DNA of 8,393 bases from an uncultured Lachnospiraceae bacterium (lineage in GTDB: Bacteria; Bacillota; Clostridia; Lachnospirales; Lachnospiraceae): assembly GCA_947174725.1 (NCBI GenBank), contig CAMWKA010000060.1, positions 1 through 8,393 of the forward strand, written 5' to 3'. The translations under genes and the position numbers were made by a program. This document shows positions 1 through 6,273 of the stretch, in pieces (the first letter of the stretch is position 1; each line of letters opens with the position of its first letter). The notes beneath the pieces were generated by a model. It made no database searches, was not told the DNA's origin, and saw only the letters and a program-made list of their open reading frames with translations.

Positions 1-122
1 ATGACGAGCAGATTTTACTTGCAAGCGTATTTGATAACCTTGGAAAAGGCGCTGCCGGGGCGGCGATCCAGTGTATGAATCTGGTGCTGGGCTGTGAAGA
101 AACGAAAGGATTGAATCTCTAA
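1..122 (+). CDS. argC: N-acetyl-gamma-glutamyl-phosphate reductase, C-terminal end (partial)
   Basis: This is the last 39 codons of a gene that begins before the window; complete codons start at base 3 and the stop is TAA at 120-122. The C-terminus reads VFDNLGKGAAGAAIQCMN, then LVLGCEETKGL. That matches the highly conserved end of ArgC, where DNL-KGA-G-A-Q--N lies near the NADP/substrate site and is followed by a G--ET-GL tail. ArgC is the cytoplasmic enzyme that reduces N-acetylglutamyl phosphate to the semialdehyde in arginine and ornithine biosynthesis. Only the tail is visible, so catalytic residues cannot be checked. No terminator is obvious after it. The identification rests on the tail motif alone but is fairly distinctive. 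Confidence 0.85.
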   Translation, partial: DEQILLASVFDNLGKGAAGAAIQCMNLVLGCEETKGLNL

Positions 123-243
123 ATAATAATAAATTCAAAATTTTTCAAAAATTCCCATAAAAACCATTTCTAAAAACGTATCTTTTATAACAGCGTTATT
201 AACTGGGATATTTAAGATTGCGGGAAAGGATGTGGTTTAAGTC
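123..243. other. AT-rich spacer between argC and the next gene
   Basis: This 121-bp spacer is very AT-rich up to about base 190. It holds a small inverted repeat, ATAAC-AGC-GTTAT (187-199), and a purine stretch GGGAAAGGA (222-230) that probably serves as the ribosome binding site of the next gene. I see no convincing -35/-10 pair and no terminator with a T-run. Confidence 0.4.
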
Positions 244-1470
244 ATGTGTGGTCAAAAAAAGATAGTTATCTTTAAGAAAGTTATATTCCCCCTGTTGACC
301 ATCATTTTGCTCTTTCCCATTCCCCTGCACTTAAAGGATGGCGGAACCGTTGTGTATCAAGCTGTCCTTTACAGCGTGCATAAGGTTCATAGCATGGACT
401 TAGTGGACTCTGAGCTGGTTTATCTCGAAGGAACGATTGTTAAAATCTTAGGGATAGAAGTATTTAACAATGTTGAAACTCCGGAACCATCCCAGAGGAC
501 GATTCAGGATAATCAGGAATCTCAGGAATATTTTCAGGAATCGTTTACAGTAGGCGGAATAGAGGTGTCTGCTTCAGAAGCATATCAGACATTGACGGAT
601 ACGGAACTGACGGATGCGGTAGAGAGACTTCTTGAAGAAAAATACGGAGAGGAGTTCTGCTGCGAGCAGTATATTTATTATGAAGAATTTTCGTTATTGA
701 TGGATCTGACCGCCTATCCGGCAGCTGATCCGGAGCTTCGGTTTGCGGTTGATGTGCGGGGTGCGGATCAATTGGAACTATGGTGGGATAAATATTATAA
801 CGAACTTTATCGGGAAGATGTTGACAGGTATATATATGAGGCGGTAGCGTCTGACGGGATCGGTCAGGAGGAAATTTTTGTAAATCTCCATGGAATGATG
901 ACAACGACCGGAGTTTCTGCGGAAACATTTTATCAGCAGGGAATGAATATTATGATCTGCATTCCGGAGGACCGGGTAGAAGAGGTCCAAGGCAGCATAC
1001 AGGATATCATAGAAGATATTTATGAAAAGACACAGTCGGAACATCTGTTTTGGATCTATCTTTGTACGGATGGGATCCATGGCTGGAATGATTTTCAGTA
1101 TGACGGGATATGGGAATCTTACAGAGTGGAATATACGGAGGGGCATTTGGATGTATTCCTTGGCAGTACGCCGGGGCTGTTTTGCGAGATCCCTATCCAA
1201 AACGAGGAGACAGCGGCAGCCTCACAGGGGGATTATCCTGCCATGGTGGTGGTGGACGGCGTCCTGTATAAGGATACGGGAAAGATTAGTACGGAGCTTC
1301 GTTGCGGGATGATGGACGGAGAGATCACAAGCACGGTGGATACGGTGCCTGCGGAAGATGATCAGTCCAATTTCGGCACAGGATATGGCTATCAGTATGG
1401 TATGAGTGGTATTGAGGTATTAATTGATGGGGAATGGCATATCTTTGAGCCATATACTGACGAAGAGTAA
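244..1470 (+). CDS. Exported or membrane-anchored protein of unknown function, modular Firmicutes type
   Basis: This 408-residue protein has no function I can assign. An in-frame stop lies at 238-240, so ATG 244 is the earliest start; GGGAAAGGA at 222-230 gives a rather long 13-nt spacing. Residues 7-28 form one hydrophobic segment after a basic N-terminus, so the protein is exported or anchored by an uncleaved signal. I see no clear lipobox. Residues 30-78 (LKDGGTVVYQAVLYSVHKVH, later EGTIVKILGIEVFNNVE) form a module I recognise as recurrent in secreted proteins of Lachnospiraceae and relatives. Residues 332-400 (PAMVVVDGVLYKDTG, RCGMMDGEITS, DDQSNFGTGYGYQYG) are a second recurrent C-terminal module. 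The middle, about 100-330, is acidic, contains a CC pair, and is unfamiliar. The next gene, a serpin, starts 79 bp downstream with no terminator between, so the two may share a transcript. Any functional link to the serpins is inference. Confidence 0.85.
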   Translation: MCGQKKIVIFKKVIFPLLTIILLFPIPLHLKDGGTVVYQAVLYSVHKVHSMDLVDSELVYLEGTIVKILGIEVFNNVETPEPSQRTIQDNQESQEYFQESFTVGGIEVSASEAYQTLTDTELTDAVERLLEEKYGEEFCCEQYIYYEEFSLLMDLTAYPAADPELRFAVDVRGADQLELWWDKYYNELYREDVDRYIYEAVASDGIGQEEIFVNLHGMMTTTGVSAETFYQQGMNIMICIPEDRVEEVQGSIQDIIEDIYEKTQSEHLFWIYLCTDGIHGWNDFQYDGIWESYRVEYTEGHLDVFLGSTPGLFCEIPIQNEETAAASQGDYPAMVVVDGVLYKDTGKISTELRCGMMDGEITSTVDTVPAEDDQSNFGTGYGYQYGMSGIEVLIDGEWHIFEPYTDEE

Positions 1471-1549
1471 GTGGGAATGCATACACGGCGCTAGTAATTA
1501 AGAAAAACTTACGGATAGGTCAAAACAGGAAGGAAAGGGAGGAAGAAAA

Positions 1550-2911
1550 GTGAAAAAGAGGATCGTTGGGACCATATTGGCTGTAATGCTTGGCATGGCA
1601 ATCTGTGCGGGTTGTGGCGGGAAGGATGCGTCAGACCGTATGGATGAGCCAGGGATTGAGAGCGAGCAGGATGTCGCCGGCAGTGTGGACAGTGGAAGTG
1701 AGCAGGATGTCGCCGGCAGTTTGGACAGCGGAAGTGAGCAGGATGCCGGAGAAAGTACAGACAAAGGAAGTGTGGAAATGGCGGAATATGATGAAGAACA
1801 GATAAGAGATGGGTATATCGACTATTCGATCGAGCTGTTGAAGGAATCCGTGACAGATGGAACCAACAGTATGATTTCTCCGCTGTCGGTGATGATGGCG
1901 ATGGATATGGCGGCAGCAGGGGCGAAGGGCAGTACGCAGGATCAGATAACGCAGATGTTCTGCCCGGGCGCAAGCCAGGCACAGATCGAGAGTTATTTAA
2001 ACGATCTGCTGGAGCGTTATCAAGCCAATGAAGATGTGGAACTTCATATTGCCAATTCCATCTGGATCAACGATGGGTATGCAGAAGAAATCAATACGGA
2101 ATATCTGGACAGAGCCAATCAGGTCTTTGACGCGACGGCAAGGGTCCTTCCCTTTGACGCTGCGGCGGTGGATGAGATCAACGGCTGGGTAGATGAAAAT
2201 ACGAACGGCATGATCGATCGTCTGTTAAATTCGCTTCAGCCGGATACAGTGTTGTGCCTGCTCAATGCAACTGCTGTAGAAGCCCCTTGGGCGGAGCCTT
2301 ATGAGGACGCACAGGTCTGGGAGGATGATTTTACTGATGCGGCGGGACAGACGCAGACCGTAGAGATGATGCACGGTACGGAGGAAGATTATTTTGAGAC
2401 GGAGGACGCTGTGGGCTTCCTGAAATATTACGAGGGCGGCGAGTATGGCTTCCTGGCGATCCTGCCAAAGGATGGAGTGACGGTTGAGGAATATCTTGCA
2501 GGTATGACGGGAGAAAGTTACCGGGAGTTTTATAATACCAGAACAGGAGCGTATAAGGTCCATACCATGATGCCGAAATTCACATATGAATATGAACTGA
2601 CCATGAATGACGTATTGTATGCTCTAGGGGTGAAAGATGCGTTTGATGGCAGTCTGGCTGATTTTTCCGGTATTGCAAGTCCGGTCGCGGGCAATCTGTA
2701 TATTGATCTGGTGGTGCATAAAACATTTATCGAAGTGGGGCAGTACGAAACAAGAGCGGCGGCAGCTACAGGGGTAATGATGACAAACCTTTCCATACCC
2801 GTAGAAGAGGAATACAGGGAGGTCTATTTAAACAGACCGTTCATTTATGCTATCATTGATATGGAGAGTGGCGCGCCGATCTTTATCGGGACGTTGCAGA
2901 GTGTACAGTAA
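1550..2911 (+). CDS. Serpin S1, lipoprotein serine protease inhibitor with predicted P1 Leu
   Basis: This 453-residue serpin starts at GTG 1550, set by a strong AAAGGGAGG ribosome binding site (1534-1542). Residues 1-21 form a signal peptide and C22 is the likely lipidated cysteine; the lipobox CAGC has an unusual Cys at -3. Residues 23-85 are an acidic linker with three 12-residue repeats (38-73). The serpin domain runs from about 86 to the end. Landmarks are SMISPLSVMMAMDMAAAGAKG (helix B and shutter serines, within 107-126), INGWVDENTNGMIDRLL, the NATAVEAPW strand, PKFTYEYEL, and HKTFIEVG with shutter His390. The hinge has T401 at P14, then R, then AAAAT at P12-P8. Counting 17 residues from the hinge puts the scissile bond at L414-S415, followed by Ile-Pro, which resembles Met-Ser-Ile-Pro in human alpha-1-antitrypsin. 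Chymotrypsin- or elastase-like targets are therefore inferred. Serpins trap proteases irreversibly; this one should act on the cell surface. It differs from S2-S4 throughout its sequence. Confidence 0.97.
   Translation: MKKRIVGTILAVMLGMAICAGCGGKDASDRMDEPGIESEQDVAGSVDSGSEQDVAGSLDSGSEQDAGESTDKGSVEMAEYDEEQIRDGYIDYSIELLKESVTDGTNSMISPLSVMMAMDMAAAGAKGSTQDQITQMFCPGASQAQIESYLNDLLERYQANEDVELHIANSIWINDGYAEEINTEYLDRANQVFDATARVLPFDAAAVDEINGWVDENTNGMIDRLLNSLQPDTVLCLLNATAVEAPWAEPYEDAQVWEDDFTDAAGQTQTVEMMHGTEEDYFETEDAVGFLKYYEGGEYGFLAILPKDGVTVEEYLAGMTGESYREFYNTRTGAYKVHTMMPKFTYEYELTMNDVLYALGVKDAFDGSLADFSGIASPVAGNLYIDLVVHKTFIEVGQYETRAAAATGVMMTNLSIPVEEEYREVYLNRPFIYAIIDMESGAPIFIGTLQSVQ
1661..1768 (+). repeat. Three tandem 36-bp repeats in the S1 linker
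   Basis: Units lie at 1661-1696, 1697-1732 and 1733-1768. They encode SEQDVAGSVDSG, SEQDVAGSLDSG and the more diverged SEQDAGESTDKG. The first two units differ at only a few bases, which suggests recent slippage. The units are in frame, acidic, and rich in Ser and Gly, as expected for a flexible stalk between the lipidated cysteine and the serpin body. S2-S4 have a shorter linker without these repeats. Confidence 0.9.
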
Positions 2912-2934
2912 ACTAAGTTGATAAATTTTGAGGT

Positions 2935-3171
2935 GGCAAGTTGCACAAATAATAATCTGTGCCTATGCCGCTGTACAGAAATAAGAATTTCTAAACATTC
3001 CTAATTTAAGTTGTGAAAGACGGACGCAAACGGGGCAATTCGCCATCCATGGCTCAGTTGCCCCTTTTCGGAACATCGTGTTCCGAAATTGCTGAATATT
3101 GGATAGGAATGTTAAGAATTTCTAATTTCCTTCCAATGCATATGAACAGATTATTATTTGTGCAGCTTGCC
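2935..3171 (+). repeat. MITE-like inverted-repeat element, copy A
   Basis: The ends are 26-bp inverted repeats (2935-2960 and 3146-3171) differing at one base; each arm starts GGCAAG and ends AATAATCTGT. Weaker pairing continues inward for a total arm of about 70 bp, with CTAAACATTCCT on the left matching AGGAATGTTAAG on the right. The core holds two strong hairpins: GGGGCAA/TTGCCCC (3032-3038 with 3058-3064) followed by TTTT, and TTTCGGAACA/TGTTCCGAAA (3066-3075 with 3079-3088) around a 3-nt loop. No ORF inside it looks real. Size and symmetry suggest a non-autonomous transposable element or an invertible segment; no target-site duplication is evident. The matching copy B lies at 5949-6184 in opposite orientation, about nine in ten positions identical by eye. 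Confidence 0.85.
3032..3068 (+). terminator. Possible weak terminator or attenuator hairpin in element copy A
   Basis: A 7-bp stem GGGGCAA/TTGCCCC encloses a 19-nt loop that can itself fold (GCCAT...ATGGC) and is followed by four Ts. In this orientation the T-run is on the + strand, so it could end part of the S1 transcript. The T-run is short and overlaps the left arm of the next hairpin (3066-3088), so termination would be weak or conditional. The structure is clear; the role is inference. Confidence 0.35.
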
Positions 3172-3195
3172 ATATGATCTCTTTAAAGGTACCTT

Positions 3196-3225
3196 TTGAC
3201 ACCCGAATCTTAAAGTCGATATATA
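3196..3225 (+). promoter_or_regulatory. Candidate sigma-A promoter for S2
   Basis: A perfect TTGACA (3196-3201) is followed after 18 bp by TATATA (3220-3225). The same arrangement occurs before S4 (TTGACG-18-TATATA), which supports it. A start about 7 bp past the -10 box would fall near 3232, inside the S2 ribosome binding site AGAAGGGAG (3227-3235). The leader would then be only about 11 nt and keep just GGAG. Before S4 an extra 18 bp relieves this crowding. The promoter may therefore be weak for translation, or the true -10 may lie elsewhere. Confidence 0.55.
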
Positions 3226-3242
3226 AAGAAGGGAGAATTATT

Positions 3243-4529
3243 ATGAAAAAGTGTGTAGTATCAGCAATGATTGCAGCATTAATGATCGGAGTTGCGGGAT
3301 GCGGTGAGAAAACTTCCGCTTTGGGAAATGCGGAAATTCCGCAGCAAGAGATCGATCCGGCGGTGGAAGAGCAGATGCGGGATGAGAGCGACAAGAGTCT
3401 GGAAGATTATGACGTTGATGAGATGCAGGAGGGATATCTGGATTATTCCATGAGATTATTTGCCGGATCGGTGACAGAAGGGACGAACAGCATGATCTCT
3501 CCGGTATCGGTGATGATGGCGCTGGATATGGTGGCAGCCGGAGCCAATGGGGAAACGCAGTCGCAGATCACGGAGTTGTTCTGCGCGGGAGCGGAACAGT
3601 CGCAGATGGAACATTTCTGCCGTGATCTTCTTGACAGATATGAGGAAAGTCAGGATGTGGAGCTGCATCTTGCCAATTCCATCTGGATCAAGGATACGAT
3701 CGCAGATGCGATCAATGAGGATTATCTGGTGCGGACGGATCATATTTTTGATGCGGAGGCGGTGCTTGCGCCATTTGACCAGACGACTGTGGAGGCAGTC
3801 AACGGCTGGTGTGATGAAAAAACGGACGGAATGATCGATCATCTGCTGGATGAAATTGCGCCTGATACAAAGCTGATTCTTCTGAATGCAACGGCTTTGG
3901 ATGCGCCCTGGGCGGAACCATATGAGGATTATCAGGTGAGGGAGGAGACATTTACCAATGCGGATGGCGATACGGAAGATGTGAAGATGTTAAACAGTAC
4001 GGAATATAGTTATTTTGAGACAGAGGACGCTGTCGGATTTATGAAATACTATGAAGGCGGAGAATATGCGTTCCTTGCTATTCTTCCGGAGAAAAGCATG
4101 ACAGTAGATCAGTATGTGCAGAGTCTTACCGGCGAGAAATATATGGAGTTTTGGAACAGCCGGACGACTGATTATGATGTATGGACAAAGCTGCCGGAAT
4201 TCACCTATGAGTATGAACTGACGATGAATGGAGTTTTGGCGGATATGGGAATGAAGCAGGCATTTGATTCCGCAACTGCGGATTTTACCGGAATTACCGA
4301 CTATACTGACCTATACATTGATCTGGTACTGCATAAGACATTTATCGAGGTAGGACAGTACAGAACGCGCGCGGCTGCGGTTACGGTAATTGAGATGACT
4401 GATGGCTGTGCAATGGTGGAACCGGTTGAGATTAAGGAAGTCTATCTGGATCGTCCGTTTGTGTATGCCATTGTAGAAGTAGATACCGGTATGCCGCTGT
4501 TTATCGGAACGCTACAGAGCGCGCAGTAG
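3243..4529 (+). CDS. Serpin S2, lipoprotein protease inhibitor with Gly-Cys reactive centre
   Basis: This is a 428-residue serpin. ATG 3243 is chosen because AGAAGGGAG (3227-3235) lies 7 nt upstream and a lipoprotein signal follows at once; an in-frame ATG at 3174 would add 23 residues before the signal peptide. Residues 1-19 are the signal, the lipobox is VAGC, and C20 is the lipidated residue. Residues 21-61 form an acidic linker, followed by the serpin domain. Landmarks are SPVS at 86-89, ANSIWI, the NATALDAPW strand, PEFTYEYEL and shutter His364 in HKTFIEVG. The hinge is QYRTRAAAVT with P14 T375 and P8 T381. Counting from the hinge gives P1 G388 and P1' C389. Counting back from the conserved VYLDRPF shifts the bond by one, making C389 the P1, because this loop is one residue longer than in S1 and S3. 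Small-residue cleavage (elastase-like) or a redox-sensitive loop is possible but unproven. S3 follows after 107 bp, probably on the same transcript. Confidence 0.97.
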   Translation: MKKCVVSAMIAALMIGVAGCGEKTSALGNAEIPQQEIDPAVEEQMRDESDKSLEDYDVDEMQEGYLDYSMRLFAGSVTEGTNSMISPVSVMMALDMVAAGANGETQSQITELFCAGAEQSQMEHFCRDLLDRYEESQDVELHLANSIWIKDTIADAINEDYLVRTDHIFDAEAVLAPFDQTTVEAVNGWCDEKTDGMIDHLLDEIAPDTKLILLNATALDAPWAEPYEDYQVREETFTNADGDTEDVKMLNSTEYSYFETEDAVGFMKYYEGGEYAFLAILPEKSMTVDQYVQSLTGEKYMEFWNSRTTDYDVWTKLPEFTYEYELTMNGVLADMGMKQAFDSATADFTGITDYTDLYIDLVLHKTFIEVGQYRTRAAAVTVIEMTDGCAMVEPVEIKEVYLDRPFVYAIVEVDTGMPLFIGTLQSAQ

Positions 4530-4636
4530 ATCCAATTGCAAATTTGTGCCGGAGCTTCATAAATTTATTTGATGGCAGACGCAAATTTGAAATCTGCGCC
4601 GCCATGTTGTTAAACGCTCCGGAAAGGAGAATGATT
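4530..4636 (+). promoter_or_regulatory. Structured S2-S3 spacer, possible leader or processing structure
   Basis: This spacer lacks the inverted-repeat element and any convincing promoter. It can fold into a two-level structure. The outer arms CCGGAGC (4549-4555) and GCTCCGG (4616-4622) lie about 60 nt apart, and the second touches the S3 ribosome binding site GGAAAGGAG (4621-4629). Inside, ATGGCAGACGCAAATTT (4572-4588) pairs imperfectly with AAATCTGCGCCGCCAT (4590-4605). It could mask the start of the S3 binding site or act as a weak processing or termination signal; no T-run follows. The pairing is visible, the role is inferred. Confidence 0.4.
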
Positions 4637-5917
4637 ATGAAAAAGTGTGTAGTATCAGCAATGATTGCGGCATTAATGATTGGAACTGCGGGATGCGGAG
4701 AGGATGCATCTGCTTCCGGGAATACGGAAGTTTTGGCACAGGAAATCGATCCGGCAGTGGAGGAACAGCTGCGGGTTGAGATCGACCAAAGTCTGGAAGA
4801 TTACGACGTTGAGGAGATGCGGGAGGGATATCTGGATTATTCCATGAGATTGTTTGCCGGATCGGTGACAGAAGGGACGAACAGCATGATCTCTCCGGTG
4901 TCGGTGATGATGGCGCTGGATATGGCGGCAGCCGGAGCCAATGGGGAAACGCAGGCACAGATCACGGATTTATTTTGTGAGGGCACCAGTCAGGAACAGG
5001 TGGAACATTTCTGCCGTGATCTGCTCGACAGGTATGAGGAAAGTCAGGACGTGGAGCTGCATCTTGCCAATTCCATCTGGATCAGGGATGTGTTTGGGGA
5101 TCAGATCAACGAGGATTATCTGGTGCGGGCGGATCATATTTTTGATGCGGAGGCAGTGGTAGCACCGTTTGACCAGACGACGGTTGATGCGATCAATCAG
5201 TGGTGCGACGACAACACAGATGGGATGATCGATCATCTGTTAGATGAGATCGAGCCGGATATAGAGCTGATCTTGCTGAATGCAACAGCTTTAGATGCGC
5301 CTTGGGCGGAACCATATGAGGATCATCAGGTGACGGAGGAGACGTTTACCAATGCGGACGGCGATACGGAAGATGTGGAGATGTTAAACGGTTCGGAGAG
5401 AGCTTATTTTGAGACAGAGGACGCCGTCGGGTTTTTGAAATACTATGAAGGACGTGAATACGCGTTTCTTGCCATTCTTCCGGAGGAAAGCATGACAGTA
5501 GATCAGTATGTGCAGAGTCTCACTGGTGAAAAATACCTGGAATTCTGGAATAGCCGGACAGCAGAATATGAAGTAGAGACAAAAATGCCGGAGTTTACTT
5601 ATGAGTATGAACTGAAAATGAATGATGTCTTAAGTGATATGGGAATGGTTCAGGCGTTTGGGTATAGTGCTGATTTTACGGGGATTACTGGTGAACCGGA
5701 TCTGTATATTAACACGGTATTACATAAAACGTTTATTGAGGTTGGGCAGTATAGAACCCAGGCAGCGGCTGTTACTGCGGTGTTATTGCAAGGAAAAAGT
5801 GCGGAAATACCTTCAGAGAGGAAACAGGTCTATCTGGATCGTCCGTTTGTTTATGCCATTGTAGAAGTAGATACCGGCATGCCGTTGTTTATCGGGACGT
5901 TGCAGAGCGCACAGTAA
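4637..5917 (+). CDS. Serpin S3, lipoprotein protease inhibitor with predicted P1 Lys
   Basis: This is a 426-residue serpin. ATG 4637 is preferred over the in-frame ATGs at 4544 and 4631 because GGAAAGGAG (4621-4629) sits 7 nt before it and a signal peptide nearly identical to that of S2 follows. The lipobox is TAGC with C20 lipidated; residues 21-61 are an acidic linker and the serpin domain follows. The framework matches S2 closely, including SPVS, ANSIWI, NATALDAPW and shutter His363. The hinge reads QYRTQAAAVT with P14 T374; P13 is Gln where serpins usually have Glu. The loop continues AVLLQGK then SAEIPSERKQ, placing the scissile bond at K387-S388 in standard register. A basic P1 followed by Ser predicts trypsin-like targets. 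The loop (5780-5827) is unlike S2 and S4, although the DNA just downstream is nearly identical to S2. It probably shares a transcript with S2. Confidence 0.97.
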   Translation: MKKCVVSAMIAALMIGTAGCGEDASASGNTEVLAQEIDPAVEEQLRVEIDQSLEDYDVEEMREGYLDYSMRLFAGSVTEGTNSMISPVSVMMALDMAAAGANGETQAQITDLFCEGTSQEQVEHFCRDLLDRYEESQDVELHLANSIWIRDVFGDQINEDYLVRADHIFDAEAVVAPFDQTTVDAINQWCDDNTDGMIDHLLDEIEPDIELILLNATALDAPWAEPYEDHQVTEETFTNADGDTEDVEMLNGSERAYFETEDAVGFLKYYEGREYAFLAILPEESMTVDQYVQSLTGEKYLEFWNSRTAEYEVETKMPEFTYEYELKMNDVLSDMGMVQAFGYSADFTGITGEPDLYINTVLHKTFIEVGQYRTQAAAVTAVLLQGKSAEIPSERKQVYLDRPFVYAIVEVDTGMPLFIGTLQSAQ

Positions 5918-5948
5918 AAACTTATTGTAATCTTTTAAATTTTGAAGC

Positions 5949-6184
5949 GGCAAGCTGTGCAAATAATAATCTGTTCATGTGCATTTGGAAGGAAATTAGA
6001 ATTTCTTAACATTCCTTTCAATACCCAGCAATTTCGGAACACGATGTTCCGAAACGGGGCAACTGAGCCATGGATGGCGAATTGCCCCGTTTGTGTCCGC
6101 TTTCCACAACTTAAATTAGGAATGTTTAGAAATTCTTATTTACGTACAGCGGCACATGCACAGATTGTTATTGTGCAGCTTGCC
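5949..6184 (-). repeat. MITE-like inverted-repeat element, copy B (inverted relative to copy A)
   Basis: Terminal arms lie at 5949-5974 and 6160-6184 and begin GGCAAGCTG when read inward on each strand. The interior is the reverse complement of copy A at about nine in ten positions by eye. Hairpins are TTTCGGAACA/TGTTCCGAAA (6032-6041 with 6045-6054) and an 11-bp perfect stem AAACGGGGCAA/TTGCCCCGTTT (6052-6062 with 6082-6092) with a 19-nt loop that contains GCCA/TGGC. The two hairpins share bases 6052-6054, so their full stems exclude one another. The stem is longer here than in copy A, where one base breaks it. No transposase or recombinase gene is present in the window. Confidence 0.85.
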
Positions 6185-6208
6185 ATTTAATTTATTTAAA
6201 GGAACTTT

Positions 6209-6238
6209 TTGACGCTCGAATTCTAATGATAATATATA
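6209..6238 (+). promoter_or_regulatory. Candidate sigma-A promoter for S4
   Basis: TTGACG (6209-6214) is followed after 18 bp by TATATA (6233-6238), the same layout as before S2. The predicted start near 6245 leaves a leader of about 29 nt with the full AGAAGGGAG binding site (6258-6266). The promoter lies outside the inverted-repeat element, so inversion of the element would not turn it around. Confidence 0.55.
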
Positions 6239-6273
6239 AAAGAAGAAAGATATATAAAGAAGGGAGAATTATT

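Larger units (their letters stand above)
2912..3242. other. S1-S2 spacer
   Basis: This 331-bp gap carries no gene. It holds, in order, a short tail after S1 ending TAAATTTTGAGGT, the inverted-repeat element copy A (2935-3171), a promoter candidate (3196-3225) and the S2 ribosome binding site (3227-3235). The tail and the promoter side both match the S3-S4 spacer in direct orientation, whereas the element between them is reversed. Confidence 0.85.
5918..6273. other. S3-S4 spacer
   Basis: This 356-bp gap carries no credible gene. It holds a short tail ending TAAATTTTGAAGC, element copy B (5949-6184), a promoter candidate (6209-6238), an 18-bp imperfect tandem duplication (6232-6249 and 6250-6267, both starting ATATATAAA) and the S4 ribosome binding site AGAAGGGAG (6258-6266). 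Its two outer parts match the S1-S2 spacer in direct orientation. Confidence 0.85.

Noticed and set aside
3174..3242. Upstream in-frame start codons extending S2, S3 and S4 (3174, 4544, 6226)
   Set aside because: They would place charged residues before a lipoprotein signal peptide and, for S2 and S4, translate the promoter. Strong ribosome binding sites lie 7 nt before the internal ATGs.
3122..3394. A 90-codon open frame on the - strand over the S2 start
   Set aside because: It is antisense to the S2 signal peptide and promoter region, with no protein-like pattern; a similar antisense frame before S4 is explained by shared sequence.
2935..6184. CRISPR array or tRNA/rRNA in the serpin spacers
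   Set aside because: There are only two copies in opposite orientation with no regular spacer units, and no tRNA cloverleaf or rRNA signature was seen.
5942..6190. An 82-codon open frame on the + strand across element copy B
   Set aside because: It lies almost entirely within the palindromic element, has a non-ATG start, lacks a ribosome binding site, and its counterpart in copy A is not preserved as a frame.
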